DNA of 40,182 bases from Streptomyces sp. MH60. GTDB lineage: Bacteria > Actinomycetota > Actinomycetes > Streptomycetales > Streptomycetaceae. Made by a program: the position numbers and the translations under genes. The stretch spans positions 1 to 40,182 of the forward strand of contig NZ_MULI01000066.1 of assembly GCF_002939385.1 (NCBI RefSeq), written 5' to 3'. This document shows positions 7,600 to 14,940 of the stretch, in pieces (position 1 is the stretch's first letter; the number at the start of each line of letters is the position of its first letter). The notes beneath the pieces are model-generated. The model was not told the DNA's origin. It did not search any database and was given only the letters and a program-made list of their open reading frames with translations.

Positions 7600-7757
7600 A
7601 CGTGCCCCTCGATGAGATTGCCGGAGGCTGAGGCCCACCGGCGCGTGCGCTGGCCCTGCCACCAATTCTGACGCATACCACCGACAACCGTGCCTCGCCG
7701 CGAAAAGCCGGGCCCGGCCGCGCCCGTCCGGGCCCTCCGCGCCGCCCCGACGCCGTA

Positions 7758-7787
7758 TTGACACCGCGCTGGTCCAGACCGCACCGT
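7758..7787 (+). promoter_or_regulatory. Promoter of the SIS gene with a DasR-type (dre) site in the spacer
   Basis: A perfect -35 TTGACA (7758-7763) is followed by an 18-base spacer and CACCGT (7782-7787) as the -10. The spacer carries CTGGTCCAGACCG (7769-7781), a near-palindrome matching the Streptomyces DasR dre consensus (core TGGTCTAGACCA) at 10 of 12 core positions. A repressor there would block RNA polymerase directly. Confidence 0.7.
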
Positions 7788-7821
7788 GATCCGCGACGCA
7801 GCCACTCCGAAGGGGTCCCGC

Positions 7822-8577
7822 ATGAGCGACCACAAGCCGGCCGGTCAGTTCCTCGACGCGGCGATCGACCTCCTGCGACGTGTCCGCGACGAGGAGGCGG
7901 ACAGTGTCGAGGCGGCCGGCACGCTGCTCGCCGACACCGTGCTGAGCGGCGGCCGGCTCTTCGCCTTCGGCGCCGGTCACTCCTCCCTCGCCGCCCAGGA
8001 CGTCGTGTACCGCGCCGGCGGACTCGCCCTGATGAACCTGCTCGCCGTGCCCGGCGTCGTCGGCGTCGACGTGATGCCGGCCACGCTCGGCTCCGCCCTG
8101 GAACGCGTCGACGGCCTCGCGAGCGCCGTGCTGGACTCCTCCCCGCTGCGCGAGGGCGACGCCCTGGTGATCATCTCCCTCTCCGGGCGCAACGCCCTGC
8201 CCGTGGAGATGGCCATGAACGCCCGCGCCCTCGGCGTCCGGGTCATCGGCGTGACCTCGGTGGCGTACGCCGCCGAGACGACGTCGCGGCACGTCTCCGG
8301 CACGTTCCTCAAGGACCACTGCGACGTCGTACTGGACTCCAAGATCGCCGTCGGTGACGCGGAACTCACCCTCGACACCGTCCCGGCGCCCTTCGCCCCC
8401 GCCTCCACGGTCGTCACCAGCGCCCTCATGCAGGCCATGACGGCGACGGCGGCCGCGACCCTCGCCGACCGCGGTGTCGAACCGCCGCTGCTGCGCTCCG
8501 GCAACGTGGACGGCGGCCACGAGTGGAACGGGCGGGTACTGGAGCAGTACCGGGACCGGATCTTCTACCGCCGCTGA
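7822..8577 (+). CDS. SIS-domain aminosugar-phosphate enzyme (NagS/SCO4393-like)
   Basis: 251 aa from ATG 7822, preceded by AAGGGG. The sugar isomerase (SIS) fold is evident: FAFGAGHSSLAAQDVVYRAGG for phosphate binding, then LVIISLSGRNALPVEMAMNA and GVRVIGVTSVAYAAETTSRH. It ends with NVDGGHEWNGRVLEQYRDRI. From memory the S. coelicolor neighbour of desR, SCO4393, is a GlcNAc-6-phosphate-acting enzyme named NagS tied to glucosamine toxicity. The DasR-type site in the promoter supports a role in aminosugar metabolism. The exact reaction is not deducible from sequence alone. Confidence 0.85.
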   Translation: MSDHKPAGQFLDAAIDLLRRVRDEEADSVEAAGTLLADTVLSGGRLFAFGAGHSSLAAQDVVYRAGGLALMNLLAVPGVVGVDVMPATLGSALERVDGLASAVLDSSPLREGDALVIISLSGRNALPVEMAMNARALGVRVIGVTSVAYAAETTSRHVSGTFLKDHCDVVLDSKIAVGDAELTLDTVPAPFAPASTVVTSALMQAMTATAAATLADRGVEPPLLRSGNVDGGHEWNGRVLEQYRDRIFYRR

Positions 8578-8584
8578 GCCGAAT

Positions 8585-8599
8585 CCGGCGGCCCGCCGG
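8585..8599. terminator. Bidirectional hairpin between convergent SIS and PAS genes
   Basis: CCGGCG-GCC-CGCCGG fills the 22-base gap between the two stop codons and can end both transcripts. Confidence 0.5.
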
Positions 8600-10003
8600 C
8601 TACGGCCGCTCCAGCGTGCCGGCCAGGTCCAGGGCGGTGGCGATCCGCACCGCCACGTCCTCGGCGTACATCGCGTCCGCCCGCTCGAAGGCGCTGCGTC
8701 CCGCGCCGCGCAGGAAGGTGACGACGCCCAGCGTCCGGCCGCGGCTGCGCAGCGCCGCGCACAGGCCGTGCACGGTGTCCTCCGGCCACTGGCGGGCCCT
8801 GGCCCACCGGCGCACCTGCTCCGCCGGGACCGCCCGCACACCGGCGCTGGCCCGCACCGAGCCCGCCCGCTCCACGCACTGCACGGCGGGGTGCCCCTCG
8901 CCGTAGCGCACCGGCATCCCGGCCGTACCGGACGGCACGCTGGGCCCCGGCGCGCCGGACGGGGTGGCCGCGACCCGCACCAGCCGCACCGGCTCGGCCG
9001 CGTCGGTGTCCGACGTCGCCCCGCCCACCACCCGGTCGATCAGCGCGTGGTCGGCGAACCCGGCCAGCGCGAAGTCCAGGTGGACGATCGCGGCCTCCGC
9101 CGGGTCCTCGCACTCGGCCGCGGCACGCGCCGCCCGGTGCAGCTGGTTGGCCCGGAAGCGCAGCAGCGACGCCTCCTGCTCGCTCTGCTTCGACTCCGTG
9201 ACGTCCTCGAAGAGCCAGCCGACGCCCAGCGGCACCGGTTCCTCCGCGAGCGGCGAGGCCAGCCGCACGAACCCACTGCGCCAGCACCGGCGCCGCTCGC
9301 CCTCCGGCGTGCGCAGACTCACCCAGACCTCGGCGGGCCCGGGCGGCGCGCCCTCCGCCAGGACGTGCGTCAGCGCGTTCTCCAGCTCCTCCACGCCCTG
9401 GGCGAGCAGATCGCCGAGCGGCCGCCCCAGCACGGACGTGCGCCCGGCTCCGAGCGCCCGTGCGGCGTGCGCGTTGACCACGGCGGGGCGCAGGTCCACG
9501 TCGACCAGGACGACACCCCAGCTGGCGTCCTCCAGCAGGGCCTCGCTCAGTGCGATGGACCGCTCCAGGTCGATCTGCGCGTGCACCTCGCTGAACGCGC
9601 AGTACACCCCGGCGGGCTTCCCGTCGGGACCGCGGACCGCCGCGGACTGCGTCCGCACCAGCACCCGGCCGCCGTCCTTGGTCAGCAGCGCGAACTCGTG
9701 CACCTGGCGGCCCGGCGCCCGCATCGCGGACAGCAGCCGGTCCTCCACCTCACCGGCGTCCGCGCTGCGCACGGCCCATCCGGCGAAGCCCTGCCGTCCC
9801 ACGGCCTCGGCCGCGCTCCAGCCGAGGATCCGCTCCGCCTCGCGGTTCCAATGGGTCACGACCCCGTCCGCGTCGAAGGCGCACAGGGCCGCGTCCATGC
9901 CGTCGAGGAGCGCGGCCAACAGGTCCGCGCCGTCCCGCTCGGGCTGCTCCGGCTCGTCCGGACCCAGCTCGTCGGTGGTCCCACTACGCCGCGAAGCACT
10001 CAC
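8600..10003 (-). CDS. PAS-domain sensory protein with GAF-like C-terminus
   Basis: 467 aa from GTG 10003, preceded by AGGGGG. An in-frame ATG at 10063 has poorer signals. At least two PAS domains are visible: residues ~25-150 (LLDGMDAALCAFDADGVVTHWNREAE, ILGWSAAEAVGR, LLTKDGGRVLVRT) and ~155-290 (DASWGVVLVDVDLRPAVVNA, ending VGWLFEDVTESKQSEQEASL). A C-terminal region with RSRGRTLGVVTFLRG resembles the end of a GAF domain. No kinase, GGDEF or PP2C output domain is present, unlike many Streptomyces PAS-GAF-PP2C (RsbU-like) phosphatases that start similarly. It may act by protein-protein contact. Confidence 0.85.
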   Translation of the reverse strand: MSASRRSGTTDELGPDEPEQPERDGADLLAALLDGMDAALCAFDADGVVTHWNREAERILGWSAAEAVGRQGFAGWAVRSADAGEVEDRLLSAMRAPGRQVHEFALLTKDGGRVLVRTQSAAVRGPDGKPAGVYCAFSEVHAQIDLERSIALSEALLEDASWGVVLVDVDLRPAVVNAHAARALGAGRTSVLGRPLGDLLAQGVEELENALTHVLAEGAPPGPAEVWVSLRTPEGERRRCWRSGFVRLASPLAEEPVPLGVGWLFEDVTESKQSEQEASLLRFRANQLHRAARAAAECEDPAEAAIVHLDFALAGFADHALIDRVVGGATSDTDAAEPVRLVRVAATPSGAPGPSVPSGTAGMPVRYGEGHPAVQCVERAGSVRASAGVRAVPAEQVRRWARARQWPEDTVHGLCAALRSRGRTLGVVTFLRGAGRSAFERADAMYAEDVAVRIATALDLAGTLERP

Positions 10004-10141
10004 CTGGACCCCCTGCAGGCTGCGTCCGCCGTACCGTACGTCGGTTCGTTCACTGGCCTTCATTCAACTCGAACGTGATGCGGCACACACCGGGTTCCCG
10101 CAAGTTCGCGGAAATCGTTGTACTGCGGAAACTCGGCATAA

Positions 10142-10161
10142 GCCCCCGTCATGACGGGGGC
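10142..10161 (-). terminator. 20-bp perfect palindrome overlapping the RidA-GNAT stop codon
   Basis: GCCCCCGTCATGACGGGGGC is its own reverse complement. The TGA stop (10151-10149) sits in the middle. On the minus strand TTATGCCGAGTTT follows, so it can serve as an intrinsic terminator before the PAS gene. Confidence 0.6.
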
Positions 10162-11045
10162 GCGGCGGATCGGGCCGGGCGGGCGCCGGCGAGCCTCAGG
10201 TCGACCCACTCCTCGCGCTCGCCGTCGAGCACGTACCGCTCCTTCTCCACGAACCCACGCGCCCCGGCGAACCGCAACCCGTCGGCGTTGGCCGCCAGCA
10301 CCACGGTCTCCACCGCCCCGGCGTCCAGCTCGCGCGCGTGGGCCAGCCCCGCCTCGTAGAGCGCGGTGCCGATCCCGCGCCCCCGGTACGCCGGCAGCAC
10401 CCGCGCGATCACGGTCGCCGCCCGCTCCTCGCCCCCGGGCGGCCGCACGGTGGAGCAGCCGACGAGCACGTCCCCGAGGTAGGCGTTGGCCAGCCGGTTG
10501 CGCCCGGCGCGCTCCCGCGCCTCGTCGGGGGTCATGGCGGCCGGCGGCACGATCACGTTGTGCACGTGCCGCCACTCCTCCACCATGGCGTCGCCGTCCA
10601 CCGGCGCGATCCGCAGCGCCGAGCCCGCACCGGTCGCGACCGTCCCGCGCCGCGCGTACACCTCGATCTCGATGCGCATCCGCTCGTCCGCGAGCCCGCA
10701 CACCATCATCGTCGCGGCCGGCCGCACCTGCCCGAACGCCCGCCGCAGCGCGGGCCAGCAGGGCTCGAAGTCCTCCCGCGCGGGCAGCAGGTAGCGCACC
10801 CGCACCACGTCCGCGAACGTGCACCCCGCCTCGGCCAGCGCCGCCCCGACGTTGCGCAGGCACTGCTCGGCCTGCTCCACCACGTCCTCGGAGATCGTCA
10901 TCGACGCGTAGTCGAACCCGGTCGTCCCCGACACGTGCACCCAGTCCCCGTCGACGACGGCCCGGGCGTACCCGATCCGCTCCTCGAACGTCGACCCGCT
11001 GACTATCGCCCGCCTGACCGGCGGCTCCCCCAGTCGTTTCGTCAT
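10149..11045 (-). CDS. RidA/YjgF domain - GNAT acetyltransferase fusion protein
   Basis: 298 aa from ATG 11045. Residues ~1-130 form a Rid (YjgF/YER057c) domain: ARAVVDGDWVHVSGTTGFDY, AEQCLRNVGAALAEAGC, VVRVRYLLP, and MRIEIEVYARRG. Residues ~145-285 form a GNAT domain with the acetyl-CoA loop ARVLPAYRGRGIGTALYEAG and ANADGLRFAGARGFVEKERY. The Rid catalytic arginine of enamine deaminases (P-A-R-S) is not seen; the position reads PAATMMV. So the Rid half may bind rather than hydrolyse imines or related metabolites. A TACGGT hexamer ends 7 bases before the ATG and there is no Shine-Dalgarno, so a leaderless mRNA is likely. Confidence 0.88.
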   Translation of the reverse strand: MTKRLGEPPVRRAIVSGSTFEERIGYARAVVDGDWVHVSGTTGFDYASMTISEDVVEQAEQCLRNVGAALAEAGCTFADVVRVRYLLPAREDFEPCWPALRRAFGQVRPAATMMVCGLADERMRIEIEVYARRGTVATGAGSALRIAPVDGDAMVEEWRHVHNVIVPPAAMTPDEARERAGRNRLANAYLGDVLVGCSTVRPPGGEERAATVIARVLPAYRGRGIGTALYEAGLAHARELDAGAVETVVLAANADGLRFAGARGFVEKERYVLDGEREEWVDLRLAGARPARSAAPPS

Positions 11046-11052
11046 GGGCGAA

Positions 11053-11081
11053 ACCGTAGGTGACCAGCGCAGACGCGTCCA
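11053..11081 (-). promoter_or_regulatory. Promoter of the RidA-GNAT gene (leaderless)
   Basis: On the minus strand: -35 TGGACG (11081-11076), 17-base spacer, -10 TACGGT (11058-11053), seven bases, then ATG. The predicted transcription start is the A of the ATG. Confidence 0.55.
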
Positions 11082-11116
11082 TGGGAGATCGACGACGAAT
11101 CCATCCGGAAATTCGA

Positions 11117-11145
11117 TTGATCGGCGGCCGACCGGTTCTTAGGGT
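11117..11145 (+). promoter_or_regulatory. Promoter of the 12-codon ORF
   Basis: -35 TTGATC (11117-11122), exact 17-base spacer, -10 TAGGGT (11140-11145). It points rightward, away from the RidA-GNAT promoter. Confidence 0.5.
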
Positions 11146-11178
11146 GGGCGCTACACAAGAAGGGAGGTGGTTCGGCAG

Positions 11179-11217
11179 ATGTATGAGATCCGGACGCGTG
11201 AGGTGGCTGCGGGCTAG
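11179..11217 (+). CDS. Possible 12-residue peptide MYEIRTREVAAG
   Basis: ATG 11179 to TAG 11217. A strong GGGAGGTG Shine-Dalgarno (11162-11169) lies just upstream, and a good promoter lies 34 bases before that. The unit ends in a 13-bp inverted repeat (11298-11360) and then meets the citrate synthase gene head-on, so it is not a leader of a downstream gene. It could be a micro-peptide, the stub of a gene truncated by a stop codon (the frame continues in a less coding-like way after the TAG), or a small RNA with a chance ORF. I do not recognise the peptide. Confidence 0.35.
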   Translation: MYEIRTREVAAG

Positions 11218-11297
11218 CGGCCCGGCACCACACGGAGTGCGGCGCCGGACCAGCGCGTGAGTGAAGCGTGCAGCCGGCCCAATCCCAAGCAGTCACC

Positions 11298-11360
11298 CGA
11301 CCCGCGAGTCGCCGGTACGTCCGGCCGGCTCCTCCACGGAGGAACCAGACTCGCGGGTCG
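11298..11360. terminator. 13-bp perfect inverted repeat between convergent units
   Basis: CGACCCGCGAGTC (11298-11310) and GACTCGCGGGTCG (11348-11360) enclose 37 bases that themselves contain CTCC-TCCAC-GGAG. It lies 24 bases past the citrate synthase stop and ends the rightward mini-unit, so it is probably a bidirectional terminator. Confidence 0.6.
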
Positions 11361-11384
11361 CCTGCGTTCAGGGCCGGGGGGCGG

Positions 11385-12485
11385 TCAGCCCGCGATGTCG
11401 GAGTAGCCCTCGATCTCGCGCGGGTCGCGGGTGCCCGGGCCCATGTAGCGGGCGGAGGGGCGGACCAGGCGGCCGGTGCGCTTCTGCTCCAGGATGTGGG
11501 CGGACCAGCCGGCGGTACGGGCGCAGGTGAACATCGAGGTGAACATGGGGGCCGGGACCTCCGCGAAGTCCAGCATGATGGCGGCCCAGAACTCGACGTT
11601 GGTGGCCAGCACCCGGTCGGGGCGGCGGGCGTGCAGCTCCGCCAGGGCGGCCTTCTCCAGGGCCTCGGCGACCTCGTAGCGCGGGGCGCCCAGTTCGCGG
11701 GCGGTGCGGCGCAGGACGCGGGCGCGCGGGTCCTCGGCGCGGTAGACGCGGTGTCCGAAGCCCATGAGGCGCTCACCCGCGTCGAGGGTCTTCTTGACGT
11801 AGGCCTCGGCGTCGCCGGTGCGCTCGATCTCCTCGATCATGTGCAGGACGCGCGAGGGGGCGCCGCCGTGCAGCGGGCCCGACATGGCGCCCACGGCTCC
11901 GGAGAGGGCGGCGGCCACGTCCGCGCCGGTGGAGGCGATGACGCGGGCGGTGAACGTGGAGGCGTTCATGCCGTGCTCGGCGGCGGAGGTCCAGTAGGCG
12001 TCGACGGCGGCGACGTGCTTGGGGTCGGGCTCGCCGCGCCAGCGGATCATGAAGCGTTCGACCACCGACTGGGCCTTGTCGATCTCGCGCTGCGGAACCA
12101 TGGGCAGGCTCTGGCCGCGCGCGGACTGGGCGACGTAGGACAGGGCCATGACGGCGGCGCGGGCGAGGTCGTCGCGGGCCTGTGCGGCGTCGATGTCCAG
12201 CAGGGGTTTGAGGCCCCACGCCGGGGCGAGCATCGCGAGGGCGGACTGGACGTCGACCCTGATGTCGCCGGAGTGCACGGGGATGGGGAAGGGCTCGGCG
12301 GGCGGCAGGCCGGGGTTGAAGGCCCCGTCGACGAGCAGGCCCCAGACGTTGCCGAAGGAGACGTGCCCGACCAGGTCCTCGATGTCGACGCCGCGGTAGC
12401 GAAGGGCGCCGCCCTCCTTGTCGGGTTCGGCGATCTCCGTCTCGAAGGCGACGACTCCCTCTAGCCCGGGTACGAAGTCGGACAT
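11385..12485 (-). CDS. Citrate synthase-like protein
   Basis: 366 aa from ATG 12485 with AGGAG eight bases upstream. It is a short actinobacterial citrate/2-methylcitrate synthase family member: LRYRGVDIEDL, EHGMNASTFTARVIASTG (His171), MSGPLHGGAPSRV (His206) and MGFGHRVYRAEDPRA (His245). The usual catalytic aspartate motif N-V-D-F is N-V-E-F (in TNVEFWAAIMLDF), giving Glu where Asp is expected. Together with its length this suggests a paralogue rather than the main TCA-cycle enzyme. From memory the S. coelicolor counterpart beside pdxH is SCO4388. It is divergent from pdxH. Confidence 0.88.
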   Translation of the reverse strand: MSDFVPGLEGVVAFETEIAEPDKEGGALRYRGVDIEDLVGHVSFGNVWGLLVDGAFNPGLPPAEPFPIPVHSGDIRVDVQSALAMLAPAWGLKPLLDIDAAQARDDLARAAVMALSYVAQSARGQSLPMVPQREIDKAQSVVERFMIRWRGEPDPKHVAAVDAYWTSAAEHGMNASTFTARVIASTGADVAAALSGAVGAMSGPLHGGAPSRVLHMIEEIERTGDAEAYVKKTLDAGERLMGFGHRVYRAEDPRARVLRRTARELGAPRYEVAEALEKAALAELHARRPDRVLATNVEFWAAIMLDFAEVPAPMFTSMFTCARTAGWSAHILEQKRTGRLVRPSARYMGPGTRDPREIEGYSDIAG

Positions 12486-12733
12486 CAGGCGGCTCCTCGT
12501 GATCAGTGGTGTACGGCGACCTGGGCGGGGACGGTGCGGCGCCTCCATGGATCCACGGTCGTGTCCCGACTCGCGGTCCCGGCGGTCATCCCTGTGATGC
12601 CCCGTACGGCCGTCGGTCATCCGGCCGGGGCGGGACCAAGCACCATATCTCCGGGTGCCAGGTTTGGGGAGTGGGTGCGGCACTCGGTGCCACCCCGGTC
12701 GGGCGGTGGAGCGGATACGGCAGGATGGGCGGC

Positions 12734-13429
12734 GTGACCGATCGCGAAGCCGATACCGGCCTCCCCGCCGCCGCCTCAGTCCCCTTCGATCTCGCTTCGA
12801 TGCGCAAGCAGTACCGGGCCGAGGGGCTGTCCGAGACCGAGCTGGCGGCGACGCCCGTCGAGCAGTTCGCGCGCTGGTTCAAGCAGGCGGCGACGGACGG
12901 CGGGCTGTTCGAGCCGAACGCCATGGTCGTCTCCACGGCGGACGAGCGGGGGCGGCCCAGCTCCCGCACGGTGCTGCTGAAGCACTTCGACGAGCAGGGG
13001 TTCGTCTTCTACACCAACTACGACTCGCGCAAGGCGCGCGAGCTGGACGCGAACCCGTACGTCTCGCTGCTGTTCCCCTGGCACCCGATGGCCCGGCAGG
13101 TCGTGGTCACGGGCGTCGCGCGCCGCACCGGGCGGGACGAGACCGCCGCGTACTTCCGGACCCGGCCGCACGGCTCCCAGCTGGGTGCCTGGGCGAGCGT
13201 CCAGTCCTCGGTGGTGGCGGACCGCCGCGCCCTGGACGCGGCGTACGCCGAGCTGGCGGCGCGGTACCCGGAGGGCGAGCAGGTGCCGGTGCCGCCGCAC
13301 TGGGGCGGGTTCCGGGTGGTGCCGGAGGCGGTGGAGTTCTGGCAGGGCCGCGAGAACCGGCTGCACGACCGGCTGCGGTACACGGCGGAGGGCGGCGGGG
13401 GCTGGCGGGTGGAGCGGCTGAGTCCGTGA
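12734..13429 (+). CDS. pdxH: Pyridoxine/pyridoxamine 5'-phosphate oxidase
   Basis: 231 aa from GTG 12734 (AGGA eight bases upstream). ATG 12725, three codons earlier, is equally possible. It catalyses the FMN-dependent oxidation of pyridoxine or pyridoxamine phosphate to pyridoxal phosphate. Family motifs run through the protein: MRKQYRAEGL, PSSRTVLLKHFDEQGFVFYTNYDSRKA (FMN binding), SLLFPWHPMARQVVVTG, PHGSQLGAWASVQSS and the C-terminal FWQGRENRLHDRLRY. The length is normal. It ends just before a truncated gene on the other strand. Confidence 0.95.
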   Translation: MTDREADTGLPAAASVPFDLASMRKQYRAEGLSETELAATPVEQFARWFKQAATDGGLFEPNAMVVSTADERGRPSSRTVLLKHFDEQGFVFYTNYDSRKARELDANPYVSLLFPWHPMARQVVVTGVARRTGRDETAAYFRTRPHGSQLGAWASVQSSVVADRRALDAAYAELAARYPEGEQVPVPPHWGGFRVVPEAVEFWQGRENRLHDRLRYTAEGGGGWRVERLSP

Positions 13430-13566
13430 CGGGTTCCGGCGCCGGGGGTGCGCCCGGCGAGGACGGCGCCCTCAGCCACGAGCCACTCCCGTACGCGCCG
13501 GGCGAGCCGCTCGGCGTCGCCGTCGTCCGCGTCGAGGTCGACGATCACCTGGAACCGGTCCCCCAC
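13430..13566 (-). pseudogene. Remnant of a gene at the end of the atu-like operon
   Basis: A GTG at 13566 lies four bases past the TetR stop and opens a clean coding stretch of about 45 codons (MGDRFQVIVDLDADDGDAER, then RVREWLVAEGAVL) with high GC at third positions. The frame then runs without a stop into the antisense of pdxH (nominal end 13018), where the translation becomes Arg/Ser/Pro-rich and coding-like character disappears. I infer that the 3' part was deleted at the junction with pdxH. The start resembles a conserved Streptomyces protein I recall only vaguely. It could instead be a real 182-aa overlapping gene, which I consider less likely. Confidence 0.5.
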
Positions 13567-13570
13567 GGTG

Positions 13571-14200
13571 TCAGTCCGCCTCTGCGTCCAGCGCCCGGGT
13601 CAGCAGTCGCGCCCACTGCTCCACCACCCGTTCCCGGCGTGTTCCGTCGTCGGTGAGGAGGTTGGCGAGGCCCAGGCCGCGGGCCATGTCCAGGAGGCCC
13701 TGGACGGTTTCGCGGGCGCCGGGGCGGGTCTCGTCGGCGCCGAGGAGGTCGACGGCGATGCGGTGGCTCTCGCGGCCGACGCGGGCCTCCAGCTCGGTGA
13801 CCCGGCCGCGCAGCTGCTCCTCGTTGGAGGCGGCCACCCACAGGTGCAGGGCGGCGCGGAAGAGCGGGCCGGTGTAGAGGTCGACGAGGGCGGCGACCAC
13901 CGCGCGCCGGTCGTCGGCGGCGGCGCCCTCGGGGAACAGGGCGCGCAGCGCCACGGAGCGTTCCTCGGCGACGTACTCCACGGCCGCCGTGAAGAGGTCC
14001 TCGCGGGTCGGGAAGTGGTGCTGGGCGGCGCCGCGGGAGACTCCGGCGTGTTCGGCGACGACGGAGACCGTGGACCCGGCCCAGCCGCGTTCGGCGAGAC
14101 AGGCCACCGCGGCTTCCAGGAGCCGCTGCCGGGTGGCCCGGCTCCGGTCCTGCTTGGGAACGCGCTCCGCGCGGTCGGCCGTGTTCACGGCGCCGCTCAC
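13571..14200 (-). CDS. TetR-family regulator, likely repressor of the atu-like operon
   Basis: 209 aa from the GTG at 14200 that overlaps the upstream stop (GTGA). An ATG at 14209 is in frame. The N-terminal HTH is typical: RQRLLEAAVACLAERGWAGS, VVAEHAGVSRGAAQHHFPTREDLF. The C-terminal ligand domain (residues ~75-205) ends with MARGLGLANLLTDDGTR. As the last intact gene of an acyl-CoA catabolic operon it should sense a pathway acyl-CoA, as AtuR, LiuR and related regulators do. The 22-bp palindrome at 23766-23787 is the best candidate operator. Confidence 0.88.
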   Translation of the reverse strand: MSGAVNTADRAERVPKQDRSRATRQRLLEAAVACLAERGWAGSTVSVVAEHAGVSRGAAQHHFPTREDLFTAAVEYVAEERSVALRALFPEGAAADDRRAVVAALVDLYTGPLFRAALHLWVAASNEEQLRGRVTELEARVGRESHRIAVDLLGADETRPGARETVQGLLDMARGLGLANLLTDDGTRRERVVEQWARLLTRALDAEAD

Positions 14201-14940
14201 ACCACCCATTCCGGATCCCGTCGTTCGAGGAAGGCCGTCATCCCCTCGCGGGCCTGCGGGGAGGCGAACAGCCGGGCCGAGAGCGCGGTCAGGTCGGCCG
14301 CGTCCCGGTCGAAGGCCTCCAGCACCCTAGCCGTGAGCAGCCGTTTCGTCTCGGCCAGGCCCTGCGGTGAGGCACGGCGCACACCGTCGAGGACGGGTTC
14401 GAGTACGGCGTCCACGTCGTCGCCCGCCGCGGTGACCAGGCCGATGCGGGCGGCCTCGGCGGCGTCGAAGCGCTCGCCGGTGAGGTAGTAGCGGGCGAGC
14501 GCGCGGGGGTCGGTGCGCGGCAGCAGGGTCAGGGAGATGACCGCGGGCGCCACGCCGATCCGGACCTCGGTGAAGGCGAAGGTCGACTCCGTGGACGCCA
14601 CCGCGATGTCGCAGGCGGCGACCAGGCCGAGGCCGCCCGCGCGAACGTGTCCGGCGACGCGGGCGAGCACCGGTTTCGGCACCTCGGCGAGCTGCCGGAG
14701 CAGGCCGACGAGGGCGTCCGGGGCGGGCGGGTCGCGCAGGTCGGCGCCCGCGCTGAAGGTGGTGCCGGTGTGGGTGAGGACGACGGCGCGGACGCCGGGG
14801 TCCTCGGCCGCGTCGGTGAGGGCGGTGGCCAGGTCGGCGACGAGGGCGGCGGACAGGGCGTTGCGGTTGTGCGGGGAGTCGAGGGTGAGGGTTTCGACGC
14901 CCCGCGCGCGCGTGCGGCCGACGTGGGCGGTCGGGGTCAC
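14197..14940 (-). CDS. Enoyl-CoA hydratase/isomerase (crotonase) family protein
   Basis: 247 aa from a GTG overlapping the ligase stop (GTGA). Crotonase motifs: HNRNALSAAL, oxyanion hole FSAGADL and GHVRAGGLGLVAACDIAVAS, and TEVRIGVAPAVIS. In classical enoyl-CoA hydratase the first catalytic Glu lies in GGGCELA. Here the matching stretch is AGGLGLV, so that Glu is replaced by Gly, while the second Glu (TEVRIG) is kept. In this operon it would hydrate the carboxylated enoyl-CoA, the step done by AtuE or LiuC. The altered acid leaves hydratase, isomerase or lyase all possible. Confidence 0.88.
   Translation of the reverse strand: MTPTAHVGRTRARGVETLTLDSPHNRNALSAALVADLATALTDAAEDPGVRAVVLTHTGTTFSAGADLRDPPAPDALVGLLRQLAEVPKPVLARVAGHVRAGGLGLVAACDIAVASTESTFAFTEVRIGVAPAVISLTLLPRTDPRALARYYLTGERFDAAEAARIGLVTAAGDDVDAVLEPVLDGVRRASPQGLAETKRLLTARVLEAFDRDAADLTALSARLFASPQAREGMTAFLERRDPEWVV

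Noticed and set aside
6466..7671. 401-codon plus-strand frame over the hydrolase-desR gap
   Set aside because: Its distal part is the antisense of desR and its proximal part has no family features, so it does not explain the 500-bp gap.
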